Assembly: GCA_017562135.1 (NCBI GenBank)
Contig: QEYB01001327.1
Location: forward strand, 186,001 to 250,000
DNA from: Dipylidium caninum
Lineage: Eukaryota > Platyhelminthes > Cestoda > Cyclophyllidea > Dipylidiidae
Length of the DNA stretch: 64,000 nucleotides
Direction of reading: 5' to 3'
The notes under the pieces are model-generated. The model saw only the letters and a program-made list of their open reading frames with translations, did no database searches and was not told the origin of the DNA. Of the stretch, positions 1 through 12,400 are shown one piece after another (the stretch's first letter is position 1; each line of letters starts with the position of its first letter). The position numbers were made by a program, and so were the translations under genes.

Positions 1-2581
1 ACCAGCAAATTTAGACAAACTGCAATTAACCAACAATTTCACATGGCAACACATTGAGAGTCGTCCGTTCGGCAACACGAAGATGAAATATTTAGTCCTG
101 ATTTAGTTCATTTCAGGAAATAATTAACGATTTAGCAAAAATATCACACGAATCTCGACAGTTTGGCCTTTACATCGCATGCTACGAGGCTGAGAGAAGC
201 GTACTTTTCTTGGCAGTGTATGCAAAATGGGAAAGAGGAACTCTGCGGTCCCTCCAAGTCGTAGTCATACCTTTGAAAGCCTTCAACTAGGAAACAGGGG
301 AACTAGTGTGCCTGGCGAGGAGCATTAGGCAACGTCACCCGCTCTGCGAAGCGGATGAAATGGCGTGACTGAGCCGTTCAGTTGGCGGACTGTGTTTAAT
401 GTTAACAAATTCAATCATCTGAATTGTATTAAGTGCAATAAGTCCTCGTAGCACGGTAAGGCCGAGAGTGCATTTGGTGGTGTTGTGGGAAAAAAGAAGC
501 CAAATAGAGGGAGAGTAAATTTGGGACCAATGATTTTTGACTATTGGACGATTTCGTGGCCGGTAGTTTAGAGTAATCGTCTCAACCCGATTCGATTCAT
601 CACGTATTCGAGGTCAGAAATGATGTCTGTAGAGAAGTAGTCCCTCTCCTAATTCTCATTACTACAGTCACTAAGGTAGTATTTTAGACTTTGCCACGGC
701 AATTAAACTCACCGGCTACTGACAGACAAGACGACGTGAGTGTTGTGTAATTAGATAGGCAATGATAAGGGTTAAAGCGTATGCAGAGGAGAAGAAATGC
801 CCGAAGAGACACAAACCGTTTAAATGTTGCAAGGATCCACTTTCATTTGTACGCGCACATTAACACGATTGAAGGGGCTACAACGTAGGACCGTTTGAAA
901 GTAGGAGACGATAAGACGCAGAAATAATGAGTTAACTGAGCACCAGCAAAAATAAGCCCCAAATTCATCGGCAGCTGTGAAATAATCATTCGTGCTGAAT
1001 GCTTGGTCGTCAGAGCGATTGTAGGCCGTCGCGGCTATTTCGGTCGTGGCGATGTTTGAAAATTTAGAAAGGGAGAACAATTGATGGCCTTATCTGATTC
1101 ACGACCTTGCTACGGGAAGGGTAGCCGTGAATACGAGTTGCAACACTACGGATGTATCGAATAATCGGGATTTGGAACACGTCTCTTAAAATGTTCCAGT
1201 GGATTTGGGCTGATGGTCATACACAAGAGATGGATATGAATAATTAATTTACTGGCCGCAGAAGTTACAATGTTACTCTCGTACTGCCAATAAAATTAAG
1301 GAATACTTTAAATTCCATCAAGCGACTTCTAATAATAGACATAAGGCTTTAAAAAACGAAATCTTGCACGAATAATGAATACCTCTCTCGCCTGGGGCCA
1401 AGTGTAATCTGTTAAAGTCAACTAGTAGATGTAGGTAGGCCAACCTGGCATCAAGCATTAAAGGAATTGAACCGGTGGATGCTTTGATCTCAGTAAATGG
1501 CCGAACAGTCATTCACTCACCCCTTCAACGCGTGTGCACACTCGCCCAGTGCCATGTCTTGCTTGAATTATGCAACCGAATTTAAGAAATACTGCCCCAT
1601 GAGGAGAGTACGAAGTGCAGATGCCTGTTAGGGACAGTAAAGAACGGCATTTGAGGTAGTAGTGGACTACGCCAGTAAAATCGTACCTAATGGTACTGAG
1701 AGCACACGACGTCCGAGTGGTGCGTCTCAAGCAAGGGAGCGTTTTATGCCGACCGACCTTCCAGAAGTCTTCAGGTTGCCTATTGAGGTGACGCCAGACC
1801 AACGGACCATTCAGATGTGATGGACGATAATGGAGGAAGACAAATACCAAGAATGGACAGATTAAGCAAAAGACAATCTTCTCTTGGGTCTTTTTGTTTC
1901 TGAAGGATAGATTGACCTTAGAGCTTCGCCACAGCCAATTTGCACGGCATTCGACCCGGCCAGAGGGGAAAAAAGACAGAGACCAGAGAAGGCATCCAAC
2001 AAGGGAATACTGTGGTGGAAATACACATAAATTTCATAAGAATGGAGTCGAAAGAAATGAAAGTTCTTCCGGATGCTTCAAGGGTAAAATAAAGTGACAG
2101 ATCACAAAAAGGTGGATCAGGTCAAACAATCTCTCCACATCGGTACATTCCAAAACTTCTCATCCACCCTAAATTGAAGTTGTAAAAATGAAATGGAGTT
2201 ATAAGAATGACAGGAGAAAGGGTTAAACCTCGATTGACGTGTACGTGAAGAGCCAGTTCCCATATTCGCCCAATTTCAATACTTGTTGCTGTTACACAGA
2301 GTGTGAGGTCGTGATGGTTCACGACACTACAACTTTTAAAGGAATTGTTTAGAGCAAATATGAAGAGAAGACGAAGAAAATCCAACATACATTTTCGAAA
2401 GGTAATTATCCCATAACCGTAAGAAGTCAATTTTGCAAACTTCGACGATTTATCACACCTGTCCACGAGAAGAAGTAGATAAGGGAATAAGAGGTACAAG
2501 AAATATAACGGAAGTCAAAATGGCGCATAAAGAGAAAAACAATTCACAAAAAGTGAGAGTAGAAAGAGTATGGTGTAGAAA
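1..2581. other. 3' flank of SNX13, no supported gene
   Basis: This stretch lies beyond the SNX13 stop codon. Open frames on both strands are short and show no recognisable motif or consistent splice borders. I see no RNA gene or clear repeat in it. Confidence 0.5.
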
Positions 2582-5500
2582 CTATGTGGAACGACGGTTG
2601 TCCTGAGCATAGATGTCATTCAGTTGGGAGGCGTAGTCAGGCAGGAGAAGACGCGTGATCCCCTCAAGGAGACAGTGCACCAAGCGCCGGTTGAGACAAG
2701 GTTGTTGGAGTAGATCGAAGACGCGTTGAACCCCTTCTCGTGTCGTTTCCACGCCAAGATATGAGGCCAGCTCCTCTGAATGCCAACAGGGCAATTATTC
2801 AGATCTAATGAGTCCTCAAGCTCTCCAATACACTACTTTGACCTGATCTGAGAAGCAGAGCAATACTTTGGTCTAACCAAATCGGCATCAATCAGCGGAT
2901 AGTCTTAACAACGCTAATCTTAAAGTCGCAACTATTTCTTCACCAAATTCAATGTAAATCGACAGTTCTTTTAACTACTGATTCGTCAGCCAATTTCTCA
3001 TTCATACACAACGAAGTCTGACTGAAACGCAACCTGCTACGCTGCCGAACATGACGGCACGACAGAGAACTCGCGTCCGCAATTTCATGGCCTCATCTCG
3101 GACGGGGGGAACATCCCCACCGCTTTCCTTCGAATAATCACCATTCATAATCGCCGGGGAGCCATTGGGCCAGAGGACATCACGCAGCATTGTCGCGTAA
3201 GCTGCCATTTGCTTCGCACTGATCAAATTTTTAGCCTGAAAAATAACAGTATAAGGGTGGACAGATATTGTGTGTCAAAGTAATTAGCGGAGACGCCTTG
3301 GGCTATGTCCATGGGATGCGAGGTGGAGAAAGCGAAGGAGACAAAATATTAGAGGATCGGTTGCACTGATAGCAGCTATATTAGCGTAGCTTTGACAGGT
3401 GGATAGGTAAATAGACGAATAGAGGACGATTAGGAACAGGATTTATGGGAAGTAAAAAAGGTGACACCGCTTATTCCTCCTCACAATTGTGAAGTTTAAG
3501 TCGAAAGGCTACGTAGATAACACGGAAGACGGCTATTAGGCTACACTCCTCCACTTCACACCTCGGCGTATAACGTAGTCGGAAGAATTCCCAACGATTC
3601 ATCGATAGACTCGACTTCAATGTATTTGAGAGCGAAAGCACGCAAACCAATACATTTGTTTTATTCCAATAGTGCAATTCGGGCCACAAATCTCAAGTTG
3701 AATACTCTTGCCTAGGAAGCAACCGCGTCTCAGGCAGCTTAGCTGAGGTAAACGCCAAACACAAATGGGCGTAGGACGAATAAGTGGACCCAAGACGAAT
3801 TACTTTTGTCGGGCTGCATTGGTGGAGATGACAAACGATGCCAAACACAAAATCAAGAGAGAATGAGGTTGTCTCACGCTATCCCATTGCCTAAAACCAT
3901 TAATTAGAGGTTGAAAGAGAAGTCCCTTTCCTTCATATGGTGCGGTGTTTGCATAAAACAGCTAATCCCCGTCTCGAACAAAGAGAGAAGGCATCAATAA
4001 CAACTATTCACAGGATGCTTTTACCTTGAAATTAACTGCCCTAGACGGGGAGATATCGTCTCGACTGAAACATGAACTGAAAACGTACTCCGAATCTCAC
4101 CTACATACAAAAACATGGTAAAAGAATTCTCCCGTGCCCGACAGGGCGGGTGGAAGAGAAGAGGAAGAAAAGTTGTCGAGACTAAGTGCAGATGAATATT
4201 TGATTCAATGAGTAGTTTGAAAATGCGCACAAGAATAGAAGATTAATGTCCCAAGGACGGTGGCCAAATGATAATACTGGCGAAGAGTAAGTAATAGCCC
4301 GAAATTGTTTGAAAATTGACAACTACAGTCGGGATTAGAAAATAGGTTTTGCCGTGTAGGTACTTAAGGTCGGATAGACATCAAATCAGAATGTCACTAG
4401 TTGCACCGTTTTGATCGTCCAAAGTTGTCGCAACCTGTCAACCGGGCCTTTCTTTGATAAGATTCTAGTGAATAACCCTCACACACATAGGTTGGTGTGC
4501 TTCTGTGACTTAAAATAATGTAAAAGAACCCACAATTGCATAGTCTCAAGGCAGCCTCGGCTATAAAGACGTGCTGAGATGACTGAGTCCAATCAGCCCA
4601 TCTGGCCGCTCTACCAGCCCATGGATCGGTCTCGCCAAGCGTGGTCAGGACTGGTACAGTGTGCTTCGTTATTGTGGGGACAAAAAATGGGTGGAAGAAC
4701 CTCAAACAAAGAGGTATTAATAAAAATCACCCCCAAGAAACTCCCTTAAATTAGTATCATCAGTCAAGAGTCATCAGACTAATGGGGGAGGACGAAGTTG
4801 AGCTGGAAGGGTATACTATTCACTTACTTAGAAAGGCGTGAGAAGGAAATTGAGAAAATGATGAGTAAAAACCTCAATTAAACGCGAATTAAGCAAATCC
4901 ACCAATGGAAAAGTTTTTTTTAAGTTACAAATAAAAGGCTCGAAATTGATAACCCATAACCTGTAAACTCCTCCAATTATAAGTAGAAGAGAATTTAACG
5001 AAAAGCACAAAACTCAAGCACTTAATACCTTTTCAACGATTCGACGATTCATTATATCCCCAAAGAATGTCTGCATGATGTTGCGCAGAATAGCAAGGGC
5101 ACCACGACGAAAGAGTTGGGTCTTGCGCTGAAGACTGAAGACCTCATCGACGAGCATGAAGAGTAGGCGGAAGGGAATATTGTCAGAGTCGGTCTAAAGG
5201 GGAGAAAGAGGCATTGTATAGGCCTAGTAGTAGCCTTCATTCTTTGACAGGTAAGTGGGATATCTCTAATAGTCTCCCACTTCCTGATTTACGTCCCATA
5301 AATTTAGTGCGTGCAGGGTAGCAGTAACTGGCAATCCAGTCTTTCGTAAATATAGACACGAAAAAGGTAACCATCACCCAAAGAACACCTACGCGATATG
5401 TGTCAAGGCAACATTGTGTTTTGTACCATAATGAAAACATTTGATGGTAAATAGGACTGTCATAAACTTAAAAAAAATAGTGATGAGCCCCTAGCCGATA

Positions 5501-6486
5501 GAAAGGAAAAAAAGCTAGCCAAACACTATTTCGTTGTGTTTGAGGTGCAAAAGCTCCCCTCAGATGAAATTAAATACTTATTTTTAACCCAAACAAAACA
5601 GAGATAACAGATAAATTTTTGAAAAATAGCGAAGAAAATAGGATTTGCATAGCTGGCTTCAGTCGTGTGGACCGCTACGCACCATGGAAAGTTTGAAAGC
5701 TGCTCGGTTAGGTTAAGCGTCCTCTGTATCAGAGCTATCGAAATGCCAGAGCATTTTCGGGAGAAGATACCGGAAGAGGAGCGGTGTTTCCCCGGTTAAC
5801 AAGCAGTTTTGAGAGCCAATGTCAACCTCGTTTGTAGCCGGAAGGTAATATTTCAGTGTAAAACCGTAAATCAGTCTCTCCTCTTAAACAAATGTGAGGT
5901 GAAGAATGTCGGCTGTGTAACACGTAGCCATGGCCTCATCCAATCCCTTTTCCCAGTTATTAATAACTGACAAATTGAACCTACAGTACATAGGCAAGAA
6001 TAATTGGTTAAACGGAGCAAATCTCGAGCTGCCGAAAGAAGAAACCGACGGTGTAAAGAGAAATCCCCGTCTACTTCACCTCAATATTTTCAAGATAGGA
6101 GAGATTTTAAGGCTCCAAGTCAATTGAAATGGGGAGTTTCCCTCGAAAAATGACATTTTCCTAGCAAATCGTAATCCTCCCTTGCCATTAGAATGATATA
6201 AACTGGAATCGTGAAGTAAAGGCAAAGTAAATCAGAAGTTAATATTTTCATTTATAGGTCGGTAGTGGAGGATTACCTGGTCAAGAATGGTGAGATTCGA
6301 GCTGATATTTTCACCGATATGGGCGCCACGTGAGCCCATATTACCGGTGGCCACACTAGTATTCCCATCTGATCGATCAGCCGGTTGACGGCGGTTGATT
6401 ATCTTGGAAAAACCGTCAAAGAGGGTGTCCGGTACCGAGATGATGGCCGAACCCACAGCTTTGAGAGGATTCATCAGTGAAGAGAC
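2582..6486 (-). CDS. SNX13: SNX13 C-terminal linker and Nexin_C domain exons
   Basis: Exon 6277-6486 begins VSSLMNPLKAVGSAIISVP, the post-PX linker. Exon 5029-5193 encodes IPFRLLFMLVDEVFSLQRK and ends GDIMNRRIVEK; exon 3034-3235 contains LRDVLWPNGS and MKLRTRVL; exon 2582-2775 contains VETTREGVQRVFDLLQ and ends at a TAG at 2582-2584. Each piece aligns in order with the sorting-nexin C-terminal (Nexin_C) domain of SNX13. All phases join (0, 0, 1), and introns are 1083, 1793 and 258 bp. The 5029-5193 and 3034-3235 exons lie wholly outside the duplicated DNA and show no indels. Confidence 0.9.
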
Positions 6487-9400
6487 CTAAGAAAAAGACG
6501 GAAAGCCTCTCATAATTAATTAACTGAGTAGCAGAAGGATGTGAATAAATCACTCTTCGATATAAAATAAGCCTGGAATCCCCTTCCCGTTAAGAAGTAA
6601 GCCTCTTCCCGGTAAACCAATCCGGTCAGGACCATTACGCAAATGATGTTATTTTGGTAAGGGAGGACAATCAAGAGGTTTTGGGGAGAAATACCAATTC
6701 CTGTCTTGTAAAACATGCAGTAAAGTTGTTATTAAAGGTAAGAACTTTACTCCGGGATGAAGGACCTTTTTTCTCTCCCACTTTTCCGGTTGCAGAAAAC
6801 TCGCCAAGATAGGATGGAGTTTGGGACACCTACCACTAATATCGATGGCACAGAGCACCTGATGAAAAGAAAGGGAAAAAAGCAAATTAATTTGACGAAT
6901 GGGGTGGCACGTGCTCTTAAGTTCATATAATTGTTCAAAATACCTGAATTACCGGCTTTCTGTGCATATCGGAAAAATTATCTCAGCACCTATCATCCAC
7001 TCAGAAATAAGCCTAAACTACTAGTCTTAATTACTTATAAGTTAAAAAGAGTACAGATCCACTAAGTGAATTATTTTCAAAATTTTTTGACGTGAACAAG
7101 AGAAAAGAGAAGAAAATGGAAGCATATATAGAGGTTGAGGGGGTAGATTACTTGAGTTTTACCTGAAGATATTCATCCAATTCAACGCGTCGTTTTTCAA
7201 TGAATTCCGGGCTGACGTTGCTGAAGGACTTCTTACCAGGCAACTTTAATTTAGGAAATCTTCCACACTATGTGAAAAAGATGATCCATTACACCAAAAA
7301 TGGGAATAATTGAGATAGAAATAAGTGACTTCTTCGGAAACTCACTTGCTCCACGATGCAGGAATGTAGATCGTCGAATTGACTGTAACGACGATAAGTT
7401 CTCCAACAGGATTTGTGGCCAGAGATAGTGGAAAAGCAGGACACCTCCAAAGTATAGACGACATAACCGTCGCGAACCATTTCTAGAAACGGTCACGGCA
7501 ACTGATTTCATAGTAGTAAATCTAGTACTAGTAAATCTAATGATGTTTAGGCGGAAAAAAGTGTATTCTGACAGTGAAAAAGACTATGATCCCATCGACC
7601 TCCCCTCACCGACCCCGTCGGATCCAACCTCAATCGGTTTTAATAAAGTATAGCGGGCTCACACATACCACGGCGATAATAAAGTCGCCCGATTATCTCG
7701 GTTCTTTGTGTTATTGACGGTCAGGACAATCATTATGATGCGATACTGTTCAGTTACACATTAAAGCTTTTCCTTCTTAGGGGTGGATGAGATACGTGCA
7801 TTGAACCTGGTGCAGGATATTTAAAGACTCTTGCCCTTGTTTAGTGCAAAGACAAATGGCACTGCGATAGTTATCCCTCATAACGACTAACATACTACTT
7901 AAAAGAAAATAAGCGCATTAACGCCGCCGATGACTCTTGAAGAAAAAAGAGTAAGTATTCCTTCTCTCCCCTCCCCTCCCCTCTTCTCCTATAGCCTGCG
8001 TATAACTGTTTTAATTTCAATTAAAAAGCCAAAAACAAGTTAGATCTCCTTCACTCATCACACAATGAATTGCACCAATGCCATTAAAAGTAACATTAAC
8101 CCGAACCTGTGAGGTAGGCAGGGTTAGATGCAAAGTAAATAAAACCGCAAGCATTCTCCATTCACAAATGACGATGACCTTATTCTCTAAGGTATGAGGC
8201 ACCAAGTCTAGAGCGGTGATATTGCCATAAAGGGTAACTTCTACGTGTAGGTTTAAAAGAATGAACGGGGATGGAGACGGAAAGAAAAGAACAAGTGTGC
8301 ATGGCATTAGAAACATACGCTAAGATTTAAATAAAAGAGGCAACCTCAGGCCAAATTAGACTTACTTTTAATACTAGGTAATAAAGCTAATGGGAATGGG
8401 GAAAAGAGAGGAAAAATTTGGATGACAAAGCTCGAGAGTAGAGGCTAATCACCAGGTTATCAAACAAATGTGGTCCTCAGCTTGGAGGCGCCCAGTCCCC
8501 TATATGGCTCTTCATAAATTAAATAAAAACACTGACAACTCGGAATGCGAACTGGACTATGACGTAAGAATGGTATGCAAAAGTGAATAAAGAAGGGATT
8601 ATCTTCGTCAATTATCGCCTTTAGTGCCAGTTTGAATACGCCGGTCCCTCAATTAGCGTTAAGCTTTTGTTCCATTTACAGATGAGGTTTTATGTCCAAA
8701 TTAAAACCAGAATTCATTAACGCGGACACCAACGAGCGGCTGCTTCACAGATTACCAAATAACCAAGTAGGTCAAACTGACTCCTGACTGTTGGAAAATT
8801 CGCAAGTTTGGACTCTCCTCAACAATTATTAAGAGTTGTAGTGAAAGGGTACAATATTACCGATAGAAAGACACCAGTCTCTTTATCCACTGTGGTCTTG
8901 AAATATCTGTGATTATGGTGACTGAGTGATATGAAGAAAAAGCTGTTTGTTTAGTGCCCTCCAGCAACTCGTCCAGACTCATTTGAGAGGATGTCATGAG
9001 GACTTTGTTAATATGATGTTTCGGAAAAAAATCACCCGAAGCCGGCCTTATTAATAAGAAGGCACCTTTTCTAATATGGATGGTTTCAAGTCTAGCGGAA
9101 GAAGTTATAAATCACAGCAAAGTAATAATTAAAGAAACAAAACAAGAACTTTACCACCGGAAAGAACATTCACGCTGTAGGAGTCCGCAAAATATGACGA
9201 TGAAAACGTTGGCTGAAAGTGGAAACAGTAAGGGTCATTAAATAAGAACTCCCAAAAACAGTAATTTGCGGGAGATTGGGAAAGGATATTAATGCGTACA
9301 TTTCGGCACCGGTTAGAATATGGTAAAGTCTTTGATTCAACAAAAACGAGAGGAAATCCTAAGGTGCTACAAGACAATTTTTAATTAAAATAAAATAGAA

Positions 9401-12400
9401 CATAGGAAAAAGGTACACAAGAAGGAAAATGCAATCGAATTCATAGTAATAATAAAAGCACTGCGATCAACACACCGAAGAGGAGCGTGGCAATGAGTCC
9501 AGGGATGAATTCAATGGAACGCCTAAAAGCCCCGTGGAGAGGAGTAAAAAAGGGACATATTTTAATAAAATACAAGTGAAAAGGAGGAAAAAAATTAAGA
9601 CCCAATTAAAGCCTGACACTATTTAAGCTCATACTCATGATTTATAGCATGCAAGCATACACACAAAAAGCGCGGATTGAGAGTAGAAGTAACAAGGTGT
9701 ATGAACTGCCAACTCTCAACATCATTCACATATTCTTCTATCAACCAGCACTCATACCACTCCAGTAACGGAATGAAGATGGGAAAAAGGGCAAACACTA
9801 GTCAATTCACGAAAAGATACCCAAATTCGCAGTTGGAATCAAACACTACTGCGACTTCTCACATCCGCTACGGATGGGGCATTTGTATTTGGGGTTGGGA
9901 AATATGAAACGGAAGTTGAATATAAATGAAAAACGAGATCGCAATTTTTCATATTGTCAATTGTATTTAATTAAAATAACTTCTCCTGGCATCTACGAAT
10001 TTCCACCAACGATTGGATTAATCATACATGTTTTCTGGGAAAAAATTAGAATTATTAAACGATTCATCGTGTTTTATAACATCACCTAAACTAGTGTACA
10101 TTTTTCTTTTCAAAATAATGCGTAAGTACGAAAAAGACAATAACCAGTTGGCGATATATCACGTGAATATGGAGAATCAGTCCAGTGAGCGTTGATGCTT
10201 GCTTCTTCTTCATAAGCTTCCCCTCATACATGACATCAATTTCACGGCAGTAGAACTCCGCCGATGTTATGGTTTCACCTTGTTGTATTTTCGGTAAAAG
10301 TTCGACTTGTGTACTGGGGATATTTTATTATCTATCCATCTGCTTCACCATTTCTGATTATCATAAAACATTCACTTTTCATGATAAGTGAGGATTTGGT
10401 GTGAAAACGGCGGAAATTGTGTAATGCGAAGGAAGCAACAAAGATACGCATCCGACCTTGAAGCGATCGCTTGATCATCCGCAGTTACGTCAATTCGTGC
10501 GGCCAGCACATATGAGTCTACATTTTTCCTAGCCTCTAGTCCAAACTCGAGTCTACGATTAGTTGTGTGCGTGTGTGGATTAGATTCCACAGTCGTCTTT
10601 ACTTCTTTCTCGTCACCAATATAGGCCGGTGGTCGCCCTCGAGGCGCCTTGACAATACTCAAATTGCCCAAATTAGTGAATCCATTTGCGAACGCGCCGT
10701 TAATGGTTCTCGAGGCTTGTTGGGCGAAACTATGATAAAAATTTTAACGCATACAAGAAATTAGATGTAAATCAGACTTTGCTCGCATCCGGTTTCGGAG
10801 AAAAATAAAATAACAATGGGATACAAACACGAAGTCATTTCAAGAAGTGAGTAAGAATACTTTTAAAATTTATAATTAAAAATGTTGAGCGAACGTCACA
10901 ATATATCCCTTTTCGTCTAAGCAAAACACAGACTAAACAAAAATGCCCGTTTCGTAGTGTGTGACCCAATATAAACCATCCTTCTCCCAGTAATTCTCTT
11001 TCAACAAGAACTCGTGCAATGGAGCAAGGTGCAAGTAGGTTTGTAGACTGAGGAAACAATTTACCCAACGTTTTGCACTACGCCTGCAAAAAGTAGGAGA
11101 GCACAATGCCGTAAAAGGGGATAATAAAACGTTGCAAGCAAACCAAAGATTGAATATGCTACTTGGCAAGGGAACTCGTCAAAAAGTGGCAACATTAATG
11201 AATTCAATCAAACTTGGATGTCCTAAAGAGCATAGATAAAGCCAGTAAGTGTAGTCCACTCAATCTAGTTCTGAATTAATTAGGAAAAAATTTCGCTTTT
11301 TGGCTACATTGACTGTCATACTCCCTTCCTATTACAGTAAGGTAGATGGCATAAGTGGATAACGCAAGGCTGCGTATAAGGGAGAAAGACTTACACCAAA
11401 AAGTTATCAAGACCTTCTACTTGATAGCAAACAAATTGCGACATCTCGCATAATAAGCCTACCAGAGTGGGTAGAAGAAGTAGTACGATTCGAAGCCGGT
11501 GATGATAGAAAAGAGGTAGACGACATGGCGACGGTGTCTACAACCTCCTCACATTAGTAGGGGCAGAACGCTTTGGAAAATCCGTAAGATCGGAGGTCTC
11601 CAATTCCTCCACAGCGCGAGCATAAAATGGACTTCTCTTGAAAGCACCAAAACATTGCTCCGAGGACAACAGACGTGTCAGCTGACGGCGGAAAGAGGAT
11701 CGGTATGAATGAAGATTTGTGCATTATCACTTGTGGTAGCAGGCATGACTGCTGAAAATCAGTCTATGAATTAGTGAAAAAGTGCACCAAATGCATTGAA
11801 TACAAAGTGGACACCGTCCAATGGGAATGCCGAATCAGACCTAAATAAGCAAATATCTATTGCCAACATAGAAAACCCGATCAAAAGAAATACGGAATGG
11901 TCATATGACGTCTAACTGATCTTCAGCGCCTCATCACTGGACAATCTCTGAAAACGAGCTAATCATCTACGAACAACTTAAGCCGGCATGCATTAGGCAC
12001 AAAGAGTCTCAAATGTGTTAATCCCATTGCCCCAGTATAGCATAGTACCTTGAAAATCAAAATCTAAGCACAAGTTAAAGGATACAGATGGGTTGTCCTA
12101 GGATAACTCACTTAAATCGACAGGTGAAGTCACGTCAAAATTATGACGAGGAAAAATTTCACAATGTTGAAGGTATTTTGCGGCAAAACCTCATTATGTG
12201 AACCAAAAAACGAACAAAAAAGTATAAACAGTAAAATGTTGTACCTCATCTTCAACCTCCATAAACACGTTTGGATCAATTGACTCATGAAGGGTAGTTA
12301 AAGACCTCAAGCATCGTTGAACTGTCGCCTCAGGAATCTGGGGAAGAGTTCGCATCACCAGATTACACATCGAAACACCGAAAGCACGGATACCCTCCAT

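Larger units (their letters stand above)
7483..12244 (-). other. SNX13 intronic stretch
   Basis: This is mostly intron between the RGS and PX exons. Apart from the candidate exons near 9 kb, I find no frame that can be joined. A polypyrimidine run lies at about 7960-7990. The 31-kb duplication begins inside it at 7780. Bases 7780-9088 are almost identical to 39031-40340; 9.1-11.5k differs by many small changes; 11.57-12.2k is again almost identical to the second copy. Confidence 0.5.

Noticed and set aside
10150..10320. Minus-strand open stretch of about 50 codons rich in Lys/Glu
   Set aside because: No link to SNX13 domains, and the second copy at 41.4-41.6k shifts the frame several times.
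11400..11470. Possible RGS exon before a GTGTAAGT donor
   Set aside because: The frame compatible with the preceding exon meets a stop in both copies, and the other frames do not resemble RGS.
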